DNA of 64,000 bases. Origin: Sacculina carcini (lineage: Eukaryota > Arthropoda > Thecostraca > Sacculinidae). The DNA lies in contig OU696583.1 of the NCBI GenBank assembly GCA_916048095.2, forward strand, positions 978,501 to 1,042,500, given 5' to 3'. The notes beneath the pieces are model-generated. The model did no database searches. It was not told the DNA's origin and was given only the letters and a program-made list of their open reading frames with translations. Positions 44,938 through 57,614 of this stretch are shown here, one piece after another. Position 1 is the first letter of the stretch. Each line of letters begins with the position of its first letter. Position numbers and translations under genes: made by a program.

Positions 44938-47373
44938 ATGGCTGCGTCTGGTTCAGCGGATGGGCTGGACGATGCGGCAAAGGTGACGTTGCAGCAGCTG
45001 AAGAACATTTTGCTGTTTGCCAAGTTTGAGGCGCCGGGGGTCGGTATTCCTCGCTTGGAGCAAGTTCTTCCCACCATTCGTCACAGAATCGGCGGTTTAA
45101 AACGGAGGTTTTTACAAGCACTCGCATTTACAAATATTCATGCTGCAGTTATACACATTCACATACATCCACAAACACACAGACACACACACACATGTGT
45201 ATGCAAGCAACTCGGTCCACTCAGTAGCAGCCTACTTGTGTGACTATTGATCGTACGTGATTTTTTTGTTTTCTTTTAATACTTCAAACACGAATGGTTC
45301 GATTAATGCATGTGTAGAACTTGTGGGGCTCGGTACCTCAAGATTGAAAACTGCTAAACAGCAATCCATCTCAATCTCGTCAATTTGAATGAGAACATAG
45401 CTGTATGTATACATATGTACAGTTAATTACACAATCATAAGTGTACATAATCATAACCTGAATTATAACACAACACATTAACTGTTATATACATGGCACA
45501 CATTTATCACATAACACTATATAACATATACTAAAAAGTACAACACATATATACATATATATATTATGTTTTTAATGTTTTTTTCTGTGTCACCAGTTAC
45601 GATTTGATGTGTGACGTTTCGAACCACGGCCGAAATACTGGGCCAATGATAGATGACGACCACGAGCGGGTGATGTCTGATTTTTATGCGGCCGTCGCCT
45701 CGACATCGGCTTTGCACACGCCAGCGCTCGATATTATTGTGGCATACGCGCGCACGCCGACCGAATGCTGTCGGATGCGCGCTATTTTCGTGCTGATGGG
45801 GTTGGTGGCGCTGCGTCGGCCAGAGTTGACGGCAGCGACATATCGACGTCTGGACACGGTGGCCACACAGCCGAGCGATTTGTTTGTTGTCGTCAAACTG
45901 GCCACCAAAGCCAATTGCTATAGAATGTGCCAGGAGACGATTGCGGAGGGCAGGGGCTGGGGTCGTGGCCTGCGCGGCTTTTTAACGCGCGCCTATCTGC
46001 GTCATTCGCCCGAGCAGCTGCTGGATCTTCTGACCTCCTCGTGTGGCCAGCACGGCTGGACGCACAAGGGCATCCACAAGCTGCTGCACATGCGCGCGCC
46101 CAGCGACGAGTACGGCGTCGTGTTGTGCGGCGTTTTGTTCGGCTACGAGAAGACGGCACGCCTCTTCCTGGCCAGCGGCAGCGAGCAATGTCGGCGACTG
46201 CTGGCACGACTGCTGGTCATCCGCCGCTTCAAGACGGCCGACACGAGTCAGGCGGCGCTGGCGTTGCACGAGCGCTCGCCCATGTGTGCCGGCCACTTTC
46301 AGCCGCGTCATCTGGCCTGGCCGCTGATGGTGCCGTCGTTTGTGGCCGTGATGTCGCCGCAGCAGCTGCTCGACTCGCTCACCACCATCGGACATTGTGG
46401 CTTCTTCAAGCCGGCACCGACCGCCACCGCCGCTGGCGATAAGAGCGCTACCACAGCTGCTGCTGACAAGAAGAAGGACGACAAGAAGAACGAAGACAAG
46501 AAGAAGGACGAGCCAGTGGACGAGAAAGTCTGCGAGGCGATCGAGCAGGTCATTTGTCGACGACTGAGTGACACTGAGCTGTTGCGGCGGCACCGCGTCA
46601 GTGCCAGCGGCGTGTATATTGCCGAGCGGCGTCTGGCACAGTGTGGCAGTGCGTCGTATCTGGAGAAATCGACGCGCGAGCTGCAGATGCTGTTGTGGCG
46701 CGGCGGGCAGAGGGCATGCCGGCGCGTCGAGTATGCGGCGCCGCTGGCCGTGCGGCAGCAGCTACGGCGTGCGTCACAATGGCTCGTGCGACAGCGCACG
46801 CCGCTCGGTCGGCGGCTGTGCGTTGTGTCCGATATGCGCGCCGCTATGGGCAGCAAGCGCTGCTACGCGGCGCCCAACCTGCGCGCCATGCAGGCCGCCA
46901 GTCTGCTGAATGTGCACATGAGGTCGGAGCCGCACGCCGTCTTTGTCAACTTCAACGACGATCAGGTGTTTCCCTGGTTTCATCGGCTCGAAAGTGTGAC
47001 GCTGCGCGAGCTGGCCGACAGTTTGCAGAGCGTGCGGCCGGTCGACGGGCATTTCAATGTGCGCTCGCTGCTACAGTGGAGTGTCGAGCACAACGAGCAG
47101 CCGCTGGAGGCGTGCGTGTGCATTTCGTCGAGCCGTGTCGATGTGCCGAGCGTCGAGGAGCTGCGGCGACTGGGCGGCGAGCGTTTCAAGTTGGTGCTGG
47201 TCTATTTGACACATGAAGCTGTCATAGACCCGGACGTTGAGGTAAATGTCGTCCACGATGACACAGATATAATTGATCAACGCTTCAAGCAGTACGCCAA
47301 TATTATGATGGTGAGCGGCTTCAGTTCGGATACTCCACAACTAATTGATTTGTTCCTCTCCGACTGGTACTAG
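44938..47373 (+). CDS. Ro60-like TROVE-domain RNA-binding protein, R2 copy (two exons)
   Basis: Exons 44938-45107 and 45597-47373, with splice sites identical to the R1 gene and the same 648-residue product except for a Val-to-Asp change shortly after the exon junction ([10 protein letters not shown]). The TROVE motifs ([20 protein letters not shown]), the Lys/Asp-rich insert and the von Willebrand-like domain without metal residues are all retained. It is likewise placed about 300 bp after the element B LTR and just before the inverted copy of its own 3' half. Both copies being open suggests either very recent duplication or selection; the near-absence of silent differences favours recent origin or an assembly duplicate. 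Confidence 0.85.
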
Positions 47374-48633
47374 ACAACCGGTCGTTCACACCAAAAACTG
47401 TGTGCGTATATGTGTGTGTGTGTGTGTATCTGTCTCTATGTATATGTGTGTGTGTGTCTGTTTGTGTGTGTATTTCTGTATGTGTGTGCCGGTCTCTGTG
47501 TGTGTGTGTGTCCATGTGCGCGCGTATTTATGTATTTGTACACGAGCTGTTGATTTTCGGCGCAGTCAATACGAGATTGAATTGGATTCTTGCAGAACGG
47601 ATACGGGTGACAACCAAGTGAAGTGTCGGCTTTGTGTTGTAAGGCCGTGCGATATTTACATTGCCCTTTGTTCAGCTTTGTTATGTTTTTGTATTGTGTT
47701 TATTGTGTATTGCATGGTATTGTATCTTGCACGCACACACAATTATATATAGTACAAGATACAATACCATGCAATACACAATAAACACAATACAAAAACA
47801 TAACAAAGCTGAACAAAGGGCAATGTAAATATCGCACGGCCTTACAACACAAAGCCGACACTTCACTTGGTTGTCACCCGTATCCGTTCTGCAAGAATCC
47901 AATTCAATCTCGTATTGACTGCGCCGAAAATCAACAGCTCGTGTACAAATACATAAATACGCGCGCACATGGACACACACACACACAGAGACCGGCACAC
48001 ACATACAGAAATACACACACAAACAGACACACACACACATATACATAGAGACAGATACACACACACACACACATATACGCACACAGTTTTTGGTGTGAAC
48101 GACCGGTTGTCTAGTACCAGTCGGAGAGGAACAAATCAATTAGTTGTGGAGTATCCGAACTGAAGCCGCTCACCATCATAATATTGGCGTACTGCTTGAA
48201 GCGTTGATCAATTATATCTGTGTCATCGTGGACGACATTTACCTCAACGTCCGGGTCTATGACAGCTTCATGTGTCAAATAGACCAGCACCAACTTGAAA
48301 CGCTCGCCGCCCAGTCGCCGCAGCTCCTCGACGCTCGGCACATCGACACGGCTCGACGAAATGCACACGCACGCCTCCAGCGGCTGCTCGTTGTGCTCGA
48401 CACTCCACTGTAGCAGCGAGCGCACATTGAAATGCCCGTCGACCGGCCGCACGCTCTGCAAACTGTCGGCCAGCTCGCGCAGCGTCACACTTTCGAGCCG
48501 ATGAAACCAGGGAAACACCTGATCGTCGTTGAAGTTGACAAAGACGGCGTGCGGCTCCGACCTCATGTGCACATTCAGCAGACTGGCGGCCTGCATGGCG
48601 CGCAGGTTGGGCGCCGCGTAGCAGCGCTTGCTG
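46851..48633. repeat. Near-perfect 879-bp inverted repeat of the Ro60 3' half (R2)
   Basis: Arms 46851-47729 and 47755-48633 with the same 25-bp spacer as in R1. The inverted duplication therefore arose before the tandem duplication. Confidence 0.88.
48111..48633 (-). pseudogene. Inverted partial copy of the Ro60-like gene (R2)
   Basis: Same as the R1 fragment at 25501-26023: the last 174 codons of the Ro60-like gene on the minus strand. The frame is open upstream into antisense LTR to 48788. Confidence 0.85.
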
Positions 48634-48973
48634 TATTTGTGTATGTGTATTTGTGTGCGTACGTGGGAGTGTGATTTTGTGTACGTTGTTGTATACGCGC
48701 GCGGAGGTAGCTGCGTCACACAAGCGCGAGCGATGAGTGCATGCATGCGCTGGTGGTATCCGCCCGGAGTCAACGGTCGCTCGTGCATGCTGGGCAGTGC
48801 GTTACTGGTGAAGTGAGGGTGTGGTGTTTGTGCAGTGGTTTAGAGTGTTGTTCGGTGGAGATAGTAGTATTTAGTGCATTGTGTTGCGGTGTGATCGTGT
48901 GGAATTGTGCTTTCTTGTTCTTTTTTATTTTTCGTGCTTACATTCAAATACAACCTAACCGGCCCTTCGAAAA

Positions 48974-49666
48974 ATGGAGTCTTCATGTGGTTTCGACGCT
49001 CGCGTGATACCAGAATTTGATGGTCAGAGTGACATTGTGGAATGGTGGACTCGCACGGAGATGATGTGTCAGCTCAAAGGCGTCGATGTGATGAGCGTAG
49101 TGCCACTACGTCTCTCAAAAGGCGCGTTTGTTGTGTGGTCCCAACTGCCGGATGAAATTCGTCGTTGTGCGAAAGGGACTCGCAGCGCTTTGTTCTCGGC
49201 GTTTGGAGTGGACAGATTCCGTGCATCCACTAGTCGTCGTCTGCAAGAAGGTGAGTCGCCTGACGTATATTTGGCAGACTTAAAAAAGCTTGCAGTTTCA
49301 TTCGGTGGCGTATCCGATAATCTGCTGATATGTGCATTTGTAAATGGCCTACCCGATCACGTGGCGACCAGTATTCGTGCAAGCACAGTGCCAGAGTCTC
49401 TGTCGCTGAGTGATATTACGAGCAGAACTCGCATGGTATTACACACGACAAAAAGCCCGCCGAACTGTCTAGCCGCCAATGTCGGGTCGCTTTCACCCCG
49501 AAAATGCTATATTTGCAATCAGACTGGTCATTTGACTAGAGAGTGCCCCAAAAGGAAATATCGGATGCGATGTTACAATTGTTCCAAGTTGGGTCACATG
49601 GCGAAGGACTGTCAGGGAAACGAGGAAGGAGAGGGCTCGTCAGCGCCAGCACCCTCTCCTCAGTGA
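48974..49666 (+). CDS. Gag of element C (R2)
   Basis: Identical in the encoded 230 residues to the R1 copy, with the two CCHC knuckles CYICNQTGHLTREC and CYNCSKLGHMAKDC near the C-terminus. Confidence 0.88.
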   Translation: MESSCGFDARVIPEFDGQSDIVEWWTRTEMMCQLKGVDVMSVVPLRLSKGAFVVWSQLPDEIRRCAKGTRSALFSAFGVDRFRASTSRRLQEGESPDVYLADLKKLAVSFGGVSDNLLICAFVNGLPDHVATSIRASTVPESLSLSDITSRTRMVLHTTKSPPNCLAANVGSLSPRKCYICNQTGHLTRECPKRKYRMRCYNCSKLGHMAKDCQGNEEGEGSSAPAPSPQ

Positions 49667-51567
49667 GCAATGAGGCGCTTCCTTCAGTTACTGTGTTTAT
49701 TGATGAACGTGAGTCATGTGTGCTTGTTGATACCGGTTGTTCTCGCTGTATTGTGTGGAGTGGAGTTTGTAGAGCATGGACACCAGTAACGACTCATGTG
49801 AATACTCTGGGTGGCATGAGCTTTGACTGTTCGGGTGTTGGTGAATGTTGTGTGAGTGTCGAGAAACAGTCAGTTGTTGTAAAAGCCCTCGTTGTGCAGC
49901 ACAAGCCGATGGGATATGATGCGATTCTGGGAATGAACGCCATATCAGCGCTGGGGGGTGTTTGCGTACGTGCTGACGGTGGGGTGCATTTACAAGTGAG
50001 TGCCAAGGCTGCATACTGTGCTGCGGCTGGTGATATTGTTCAGTCAAAACCTGGACATGAGGCACGGTTCGATGCAGCTAAAAACATGTGGACTTGCAAG
50101 TGGAAGTGGCTTGACGACCACGAGCCGCAGCGTTTGACAAACGAAACTGCACAATATCATGTGAGGCAACACGCCAAGGAGGCATTCGACAGAGAGATCA
50201 ATGAGTGGATCAGCAACAAATGGTTGATTCCCTATGATGAGAGTGTACATGGGCCTGCCCGCTGTTTGATTCCACTGATGGCAGTAACCCAAAAGAACAA
50301 GAACAAAGTGAGACCGGTCCTCCATTTCCGAGAATTAAATAAACACATTGACACTCGTTCTGCAGATGCTGACGTATGCAATGAGAAGCTGAGGGAATGG
50401 CGGATGAAGGGAGACAATGTGTTTATCATGGACCTCAAGAAGGCCTACCTGCAGATATCAGTTGACAGTTCATTGTGGCCTTTCCAGACGGTGAAGTTCA
50501 ATGGTGTGTTGTACTGCTTGACCAGGCTTGGATTCGGGTTGAGTGAGGCGCCCATGATCATGCATACGGTGGTCGACTCGGTGATGGCACAGAACGACCA
50601 GATAAGACGTGGGACATCGGCATATGTTGACGATGTTCTCATTGACGGAAACATTGTGTCACCCGAAGCGGTGAAGGAGCACTTTGCCAAGTACGGCCTT
50701 GAATCGAAAGAGATTCAAAAGCTCTCTGACGGAACCCGAATGCTCGGCTTACACGTGTTTTCGTCAGAGTCTGGCAAGCTGATGTGGAAAAGGGACAATG
50801 CCGTGGGTGAGTGTCCGGAACAGCTCACGAGACGAGTCGTGTTTTCACTATGCAGCACTGTAGTGTCGCATTATCCTGTCGGTGGCTGGCTGCGAGTTGC
50901 CGCTTCGTACATCAAGCGACTTGCATCCGAAGCGACAAACAGCTGGGACGAACCGATTTGTGACTCGGCACTCCAGAGTCATGTGAACGAAGTGATGTCG
51001 AGACTGCAGCATAGCGATCCCGTGAGAGGCGTGTGGAAGATCGATGATGATTCGGCGAATGTATGGGTAGACGCCAGCAACATTGCCATTGGTGCGTTGG
51101 TTGAGGTAAATGGCGAGACAGTGGAGGATGCTTGCTGGTTGAGAAGGGACAGCCACCACATAAACCTCAGTGAGCTAGAGGCCGTGATAAAGGGGCTTGG
51201 ACTGGCGATCAAGCTAAAATTTCGAAAAATTGGGCTTTTCACAGATTCATCCACGGTGCATGTATGGCTCAGGGGTACCGTCACAAGTGTCGTGTCAGAC
51301 CTCGTTGTCGCCGTCGATGGCATCAACAGGCACGTGGGTGATGTCAGACCACGGGCGGAGACGGAGAACGGTGGCGGCACGAACGGATTGGACGAGGCGA
51401 GCGGTGACGTGGCGGACGATGGCGAGCCTGCCGTCATGGTGTACGGTGAGAGGACTGCCGGGACTGATCCGGCGAGTAGCGGTCAGCAGCAGACGCGACC
51501 ACAGCGACAGAGTCAGCGTCCGGCGCGGTTCAATGATTATGTTGTGTATAATTCTAATCGGGCATAG
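49543..51567 (+). CDS. Pol of element C (R2): protease, reverse transcriptase, RNase H; integrase deleted
   Basis: Same domain order as R1, with catalytic DTGCS, YVDD and RNase H acidic motifs intact and no integrase. The only amino-acid difference I see is Gln for Glu in the C-terminal linker (GQQQTRPQ). Expression would need a -1 shift from gag. Confidence 0.88.
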   Translation: MPQKEISDAMLQLFQVGSHGEGLSGKRGRRGLVSASTLSSVSNEALPSVTVFIDERESCVLVDTGCSRCIVWSGVCRAWTPVTTHVNTLGGMSFDCSGVGECCVSVEKQSVVVKALVVQHKPMGYDAILGMNAISALGGVCVRADGGVHLQVSAKAAYCAAAGDIVQSKPGHEARFDAAKNMWTCKWKWLDDHEPQRLTNETAQYHVRQHAKEAFDREINEWISNKWLIPYDESVHGPARCLIPLMAVTQKNKNKVRPVLHFRELNKHIDTRSADADVCNEKLREWRMKGDNVFIMDLKKAYLQISVDSSLWPFQTVKFNGVLYCLTRLGFGLSEAPMIMHTVVDSVMAQNDQIRRGTSAYVDDVLIDGNIVSPEAVKEHFAKYGLESKEIQKLSDGTRMLGLHVFSSESGKLMWKRDNAVGECPEQLTRRVVFSLCSTVVSHYPVGGWLRVAASYIKRLASEATNSWDEPICDSALQSHVNEVMSRLQHSDPVRGVWKIDDDSANVWVDASNIAIGALVEVNGETVEDACWLRRDSHHINLSELEAVIKGLGLAIKLKFRKIGLFTDSSTVHVWLRGTVTSVVSDLVVAVDGINRHVGDVRPRAETENGGGTNGLDEASGDVADDGEPAVMVYGERTAGTDPASSGQQQTRPQRQSQRPARFNDYVVYNSNRA

Positions 51568-52123
51568 TGATTCTTAGAATCAGGGGGATATGTATTGTGT
51601 ATTGCATGGTATTGTATCTTGTACTATATATAATTGTGTGTGCGTGCATGTGTATTTGTGTGCGTACGTGGGAGTGTGATTTTGTGTACGTTGTTGTATA
51701 CGCGCGCGGAGGTAGCTGCGTCACACAAGCGCGAGCGATGAGTGCATGCATGCGCTGGTGGTATCCGCCCGGAGTCAACGGTCGCTCGTGCATGTTGGGC
51801 AGTGCGTTACTGGGGAAGTGAGAGTGTGGTGTTTGTGCAGTGGTTTAGAGTGTTGTTCGGTGGAGAGAGTAGTGTTTAGTGCATTGTGTTGCGGTGTGAT
51901 CGTGTGGAATTGTGCTTTCTTGTTCTTTTTTATTTTTCGTGCTTACATTCAAATACAGTTTTTCTACGCCAGAAGAGATTTTGTGTTTACTACGGCGTTT
52001 CTACTGATGTTTCTACTACAGTTTCCGTTCTTGTTTTCGGCTGTGCATGTGCCTCTACGTTGTAATATATCTGTGCGTTGTTTTTGGTTGTTTGGGAAGA
52101 ATAATTTGGGTAAAACATTATCG

Positions 52124-52737
52124 CAGTGTTTCTCAAGCGTCTCTCTTGCCGTGGCCCCCTTCAACACAATGAGAGTCCTTGCGGCCCCACACAAACAGTC
52201 CTAGGTGGCGACCGCACGTACTGGTGGGGTACACACAAATATACACGGATGTTGGGGATCAAGCACACACACCTCACACACTATGGCGGCGAATCACACG
52301 ATTGAAATGTACATCATCAACGATAACAGCATACAAGATTCAATTATTTCAACAAATATGTTTTGTGGCCCGTGAAAAAAACAAGGTGGTCCCCCCAGTG
52401 GCGGCGCCAGGATTTTTCCGATGTGGGGGCTAAGGAAAAAGTTGAGGGGCTTGGCGAAGCATGAAGAGCTACACTCGAACGCTGACTACATAAGACAATA
52501 AGAGACTGGGGCACACTGATTGAGTCCTTGAACTTGAACCAAAATTACAGGACTTCATTTACAGTGGTAAGAAATTTTAATGTCCATGATTATGATTTTT
52601 GGGGGGCTTGACATATTTTTGGAGGGGCTCCAGCCCCCCAAGCCTCCCCTTGGTGCCGCCACTGGGTCCACCCAAGTTTTTTAATTTGGTCATATGGCCC
52701 CTCCAAAAATGCCTATGAGCCACGTTGAGAAACACTG
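52124..52737. mobile_element. hAT-type MITE with nested CAGTGGCGGC element (R2)
   Basis: R2 counterpart of 29514-30127, with the nested element at 52396-52664. Confidence 0.8.
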
Positions 52738-54422
52738 TATTATCATACCAGATCTGCACGCAATTTGCATTCAGGTAGTGCAGTTAAAAATTCAGCACAC
52801 CATTACGAGTCATACTTTCACTTGAATATGCGCAACCTTGGAACTTGCCGAATCGTGCATTCACACACACAGAATTTAGAACAACGTTATTTAAAAGAGT
52901 AGAGTGAATTATGACCCTGAACTGCTTAACAGTTTGCCAAACGAATTAAAATCTCTATTGAGTTGTAACAATATTCAATTGTTCAGATAAATCCTTGGAA
53001 AACATTTCTTCATAAACCAATTTTAGAATTGATTTGTGGCGTTTGGGTTGCCACGGAACAACACAAGTTGATAACGTGAGTGCTTTGGACCGATTGTATT
53101 TACAAGTACAGATATAACAGGACAGGACAATCGGACACACGTACAAACAAGCTCACGCACACATGCTCCTACAACACATAGACAATGACACGGACAAACA
53201 TGACACACAGACATACAGGCGTACACAAAGCTGGTAGGGTCGGGAGGTGGCGCGAGACGAAATTGGTATCGCAGCACAGATTTCAACACACTGCGTTGGC
53301 TGGCAAGTTTGTGTCAGATTGTTTGACAGGTTTTGTTAATATCTGGTTTACTTTATCTGATATTTGTGCTTCCACTTTATAATGAATGTCCTTTGTGAGT
53401 TTGTGTAAGTGGGTGTATGATCATGAGTGTGCAAGAGGGTGTGTTTTGTTGAAGCTTACCTGTGTGTGTGTGTGTAGTGTGAATGTGGGTTTCTTTGTGT
53501 GAGTATGCTGTCTTTGTGAATATGTGGTATATTGCGTATATTTTTTTCCTACGTATGTGTGTTTTATATATTGTTCATTTGTGGAGAAATGTGGTTATAT
53601 ACTTATCAATATGTTTACGTGTCTGCTAAGGAGCCAGCTATGTCTGGCTTGACAGACTGTGCCAACATGATTTTACTATGCTTACTTTATTGTTCTGTGT
53701 TCTATGGCAATAAATAAACAAACACACACACACACATTTGTGCTCGGAATTCACAATTGAATGATGCTACTCAAACGATACCTGGCTGAACACTGACTCC
53801 AAGAACATTAAAACATTGATCCTTGTGCGAATTTTAAAACGAACTTCAAACGCCAAATTAGAGAAATGTTCCCGTGTATGAGAGATCCTTTTTTATCTAA
53901 ATTTTCCCATTAAAAATAGGCGGGTGTTTTATAAATGGGAGTAAGTTTTTAAGCACCAGTATGTAATGATATCTGATTAAACATTTCATCAGATATCATT
54001 TAATGACTCCTATGATGATGATGACGAAAAACTGACTGGAATTGCTGAAACATTGACTCCAGTTGATATTTCTGATGAGAATGATGAGGAAATTGATAAT
54101 TTTTATGATTAATTATTAATCATGATTTCTATTACAATTATTCACTACCAAAAAGTCATTGTACCGTCATCTCATCTAAGCCGAACAGTACTTGCAAAAA
54201 GACTAGAAAACGACAACGAACCACGTGCAAACCGACGTCAAACGCCGTCGAATTAACAGTACAAAAATCGGCAACAAATCACAGATTGACACACGGCAGC
54301 CCTAAAAACCTTCACCTCAAGAACAAAACAGATGCCACTCGACGAGTGACACATTAAAACCCCACTGGCTCATCTACACGCAGGCAAAACAACGACAAAT
54401 AAAAAAATGTCGGCGACGCTGC

Positions 54423-55415
54423 TCAGCCCTGCTTGCCCAAGTCGATTTTGCGACGAATTGCGCGCGCCGAGTGGAAAATGGCGGCGTCTAGCAGTGAGGC
54501 CACAGTCACCACGCCTCCAATAATAGAACACAACGTGGTCAACAGGTGCAACACAGACCTTACACACACACAAACAAATTAACAAACACAAACAAATACA
54601 CACTCTATATTACTGATAAACTATAAACTTACTGTTAAGTCAAATACGACCGAACTGAAGTGAAATGTGACAAAAACTGTGATCACGTGCACTGTCACTG
54701 AGGCAACTCAGCAATTGAAACTCTGCTGTGCATACAAGAAACCTGAAACTGATTTTATTCTCTATACCAGTGCTTCTCAAACTATCTGATGTGGCGGACC
54801 GGCAGTTTTTTTTCAATGTGTCAGGGACCGGCAAGTGAAGCAATATTCAGTAAATAGTAATAGTAATATTCATATATTAATAATAATAGTAGAATAATAG
54901 TAATATTCATATATACAGGAAACATATAATGAATACATAATAAAAGTAAGTTGACATTTCACCGTGGCATGGAGTTTGACTACTGTTTCTTTCTTTTCTG
55001 GAAAATCTCCACGTACCGGTAGACGATGGTACGCGTACCGTCACCGGTACGCGTACCACACTTTGAGTAGCACTGCTCTATACTATTCTTTACTATTCTA
55101 CACAATACATACAAGGAACTCGTGGGGTTCAGTACCTCCAATATGGTTGAGAACCACTGAGTAAAACCATACTGAATAATTCCGATGCATGCCGGATGCT
55201 CTCTGTGTGGTATAGTGTTCGTACACTGCCCATGTGACTGAGGAGTGGTTTTCGTCTAATAATACTAATAATAATAATAAATAAACTTCTATCAATACAC
55301 ATTGCATAAGACATTTCACATTCAGAAAACGCTGGACAAAATAACCATATCACTTCAAACCCACACTGTAAGACGAAATTGAAATTAACATACAAACACA
55401 TACAAACGTACACGT

Positions 55416-55449
<34 letters not shown>

Positions 55450-56735
55450 ACAACAAACACACACTCATAAACATACATACACATACAAACATACACACAC
55501 ACACACACACACAAGCAAACATACACAAACACACACACATACAAACATATACACACTCACAAACAAATATACAACAAACACACAAACATACACATGCACA
55601 AACATACACACACATACACACTCACAAACAAACATACAACAAACACACAAACATACACATACACAAACATACATACACATATACACACTCACAAACAAAC
55701 ATACACATACACAAACATACATACACATATACACACTCACAAACAAACATACAACAAACACACAAACATACACATACACAAACATACATACACATACAAA
55801 CATACACACACGTGCGCACTCACTTTTGCTTCTCCGAGTATTTCACCATGACCGGAGCGAATTCGTACACCAAAAACAGGCCGGGCGAGGCGTTCAGTGC
55901 CGATTCATCACCTCGACTCTGGAAATAAACCCACACACAAACATAAGCAAATATACTCTAGTAATAAACCCACACACACAAACATAAGCAAATATACTCT
56001 AGTAATAAACCCACACACACAAACATAAGCAAATATACTCTAGTAATAAACCCACACACACATGTACATACACAAATATACTCTAGAAATAAACCCCCAC
56101 ACACACAAACATACACAAATATACTCTCGAAATACAACCACACACACACAAACATACACAAATATACTCTCGAAATACCCACACACAAACACGCAAATAT
56201 ACTCTAGAAATAAACCCACACACACATACATACAAATATACTCTAGAAATAAACCCACACACACAAATATACACAAATATACTCTCGAAATACACCCACA
56301 CACACACAAACATACACAAATATACTCTCGAAATACCCACACACACACACGTCATCCTGAAATACAAGCTCGAAATACCCTGGGAACAGTGGAGACAACA
56401 GGATTGTTCCGGCGGAGGAGCTGAAGGGGCTAAGGAAAATATGTGGGGGCTTGACGAAACATGAGGAACTACACTCGAAATGCTCATGGTCAAGATTTTT
56501 GGGGGTATTTGGGGGGTTTCAATCGCCCCAACCCCCTTGGTGCCGCCACTGCCTGGAAACCATGGTTATATTTGGCGTGAAGAAAATAATATTCGGAGTC
56601 ATAAAACAGTGTGGGCGTGAGATGTTACCTGGACGTAGCGCGTGGCTGAAAATTGATTGGTCGATAAAATGGCGCCGTCCGACTTACACCACATGGTGGG
56701 CACGATTTTGACAAAGTACTTCACCGAGCTCACGC

Positions 56736-56797
<62 letters not shown>

Positions 56798-57581
56798 CAT
56801 TCAGTAAAATATTGATAACAAGCGGACCCGTGGTGGAGTGGAAACGGAGCCGAAATAATATTTATTCAAGAGCCGGCTGAGCTTTTACCAAACATATATT
56901 TCCTTTAGAAGCATCCCTTTCTATTTTCGTCTGCTGAAAGATTCCAAGCCCCCCCCGCGTGGTGCCGCCACTGCCACCAACGGATATTATGCGCACCTTT
57001 TTCGTGCGTGGAGCTGAGACCGTCAAGCGGGTTGGTCTTGCCGGGCACGTTGTGACCAAACGACAGATGTCGGATCACATGACTCAAGTCAAACTCGTCC
57101 ACCGAGAATGGCTGGATGTCATGAACTGAAGCACACACACACATACACACACACACACACACACACATAGTGAACAAGTGAACAAGAACCATCGGAGTAG
57201 ATTTGTGTGTCGAGGCTCGGGGGAGATGACAGCCATCATGCATTAGTGTTAAAAGTTGACTCAGTTGGCTAATTGCATGATATCCTCAAGTATTTTCAGC
57301 CTATTCAATTACAACACACATACCCAATGAAAAGTGTATTGCGTAATATAATTATTCACATATTTATAATTTCTTGCATTGTTGGCCTATTGTCATTTGC
57401 CTTCTATGCTGATTTTGATGATAATATACCCAATGAACTGAACTCAGTAGAATTCTCGGGGGGTATAATTGCATATTCATACCCCCAGCCAATTTGTCGT
57501 ATTTGTCGGGTTTGGGGGGTATATATACCCCCAAGCCCGCCAGGATTTACGCCCATGTCAAGAACACTTCGTAGAAATACA

Positions 57582-57614
<33 letters not shown>

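Larger units (their letters stand above)
48643..51957 (+). mobile_element. Ty3-type LTR retrotransposon C (R2), integrase-less
   Basis: Same structure as 26033-29347: 5' LTR remnant 48643-48952, gag, pol, 3' LTR about 51591-51957. The broken 5' LTR is shared by both units. Confidence 0.88.
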
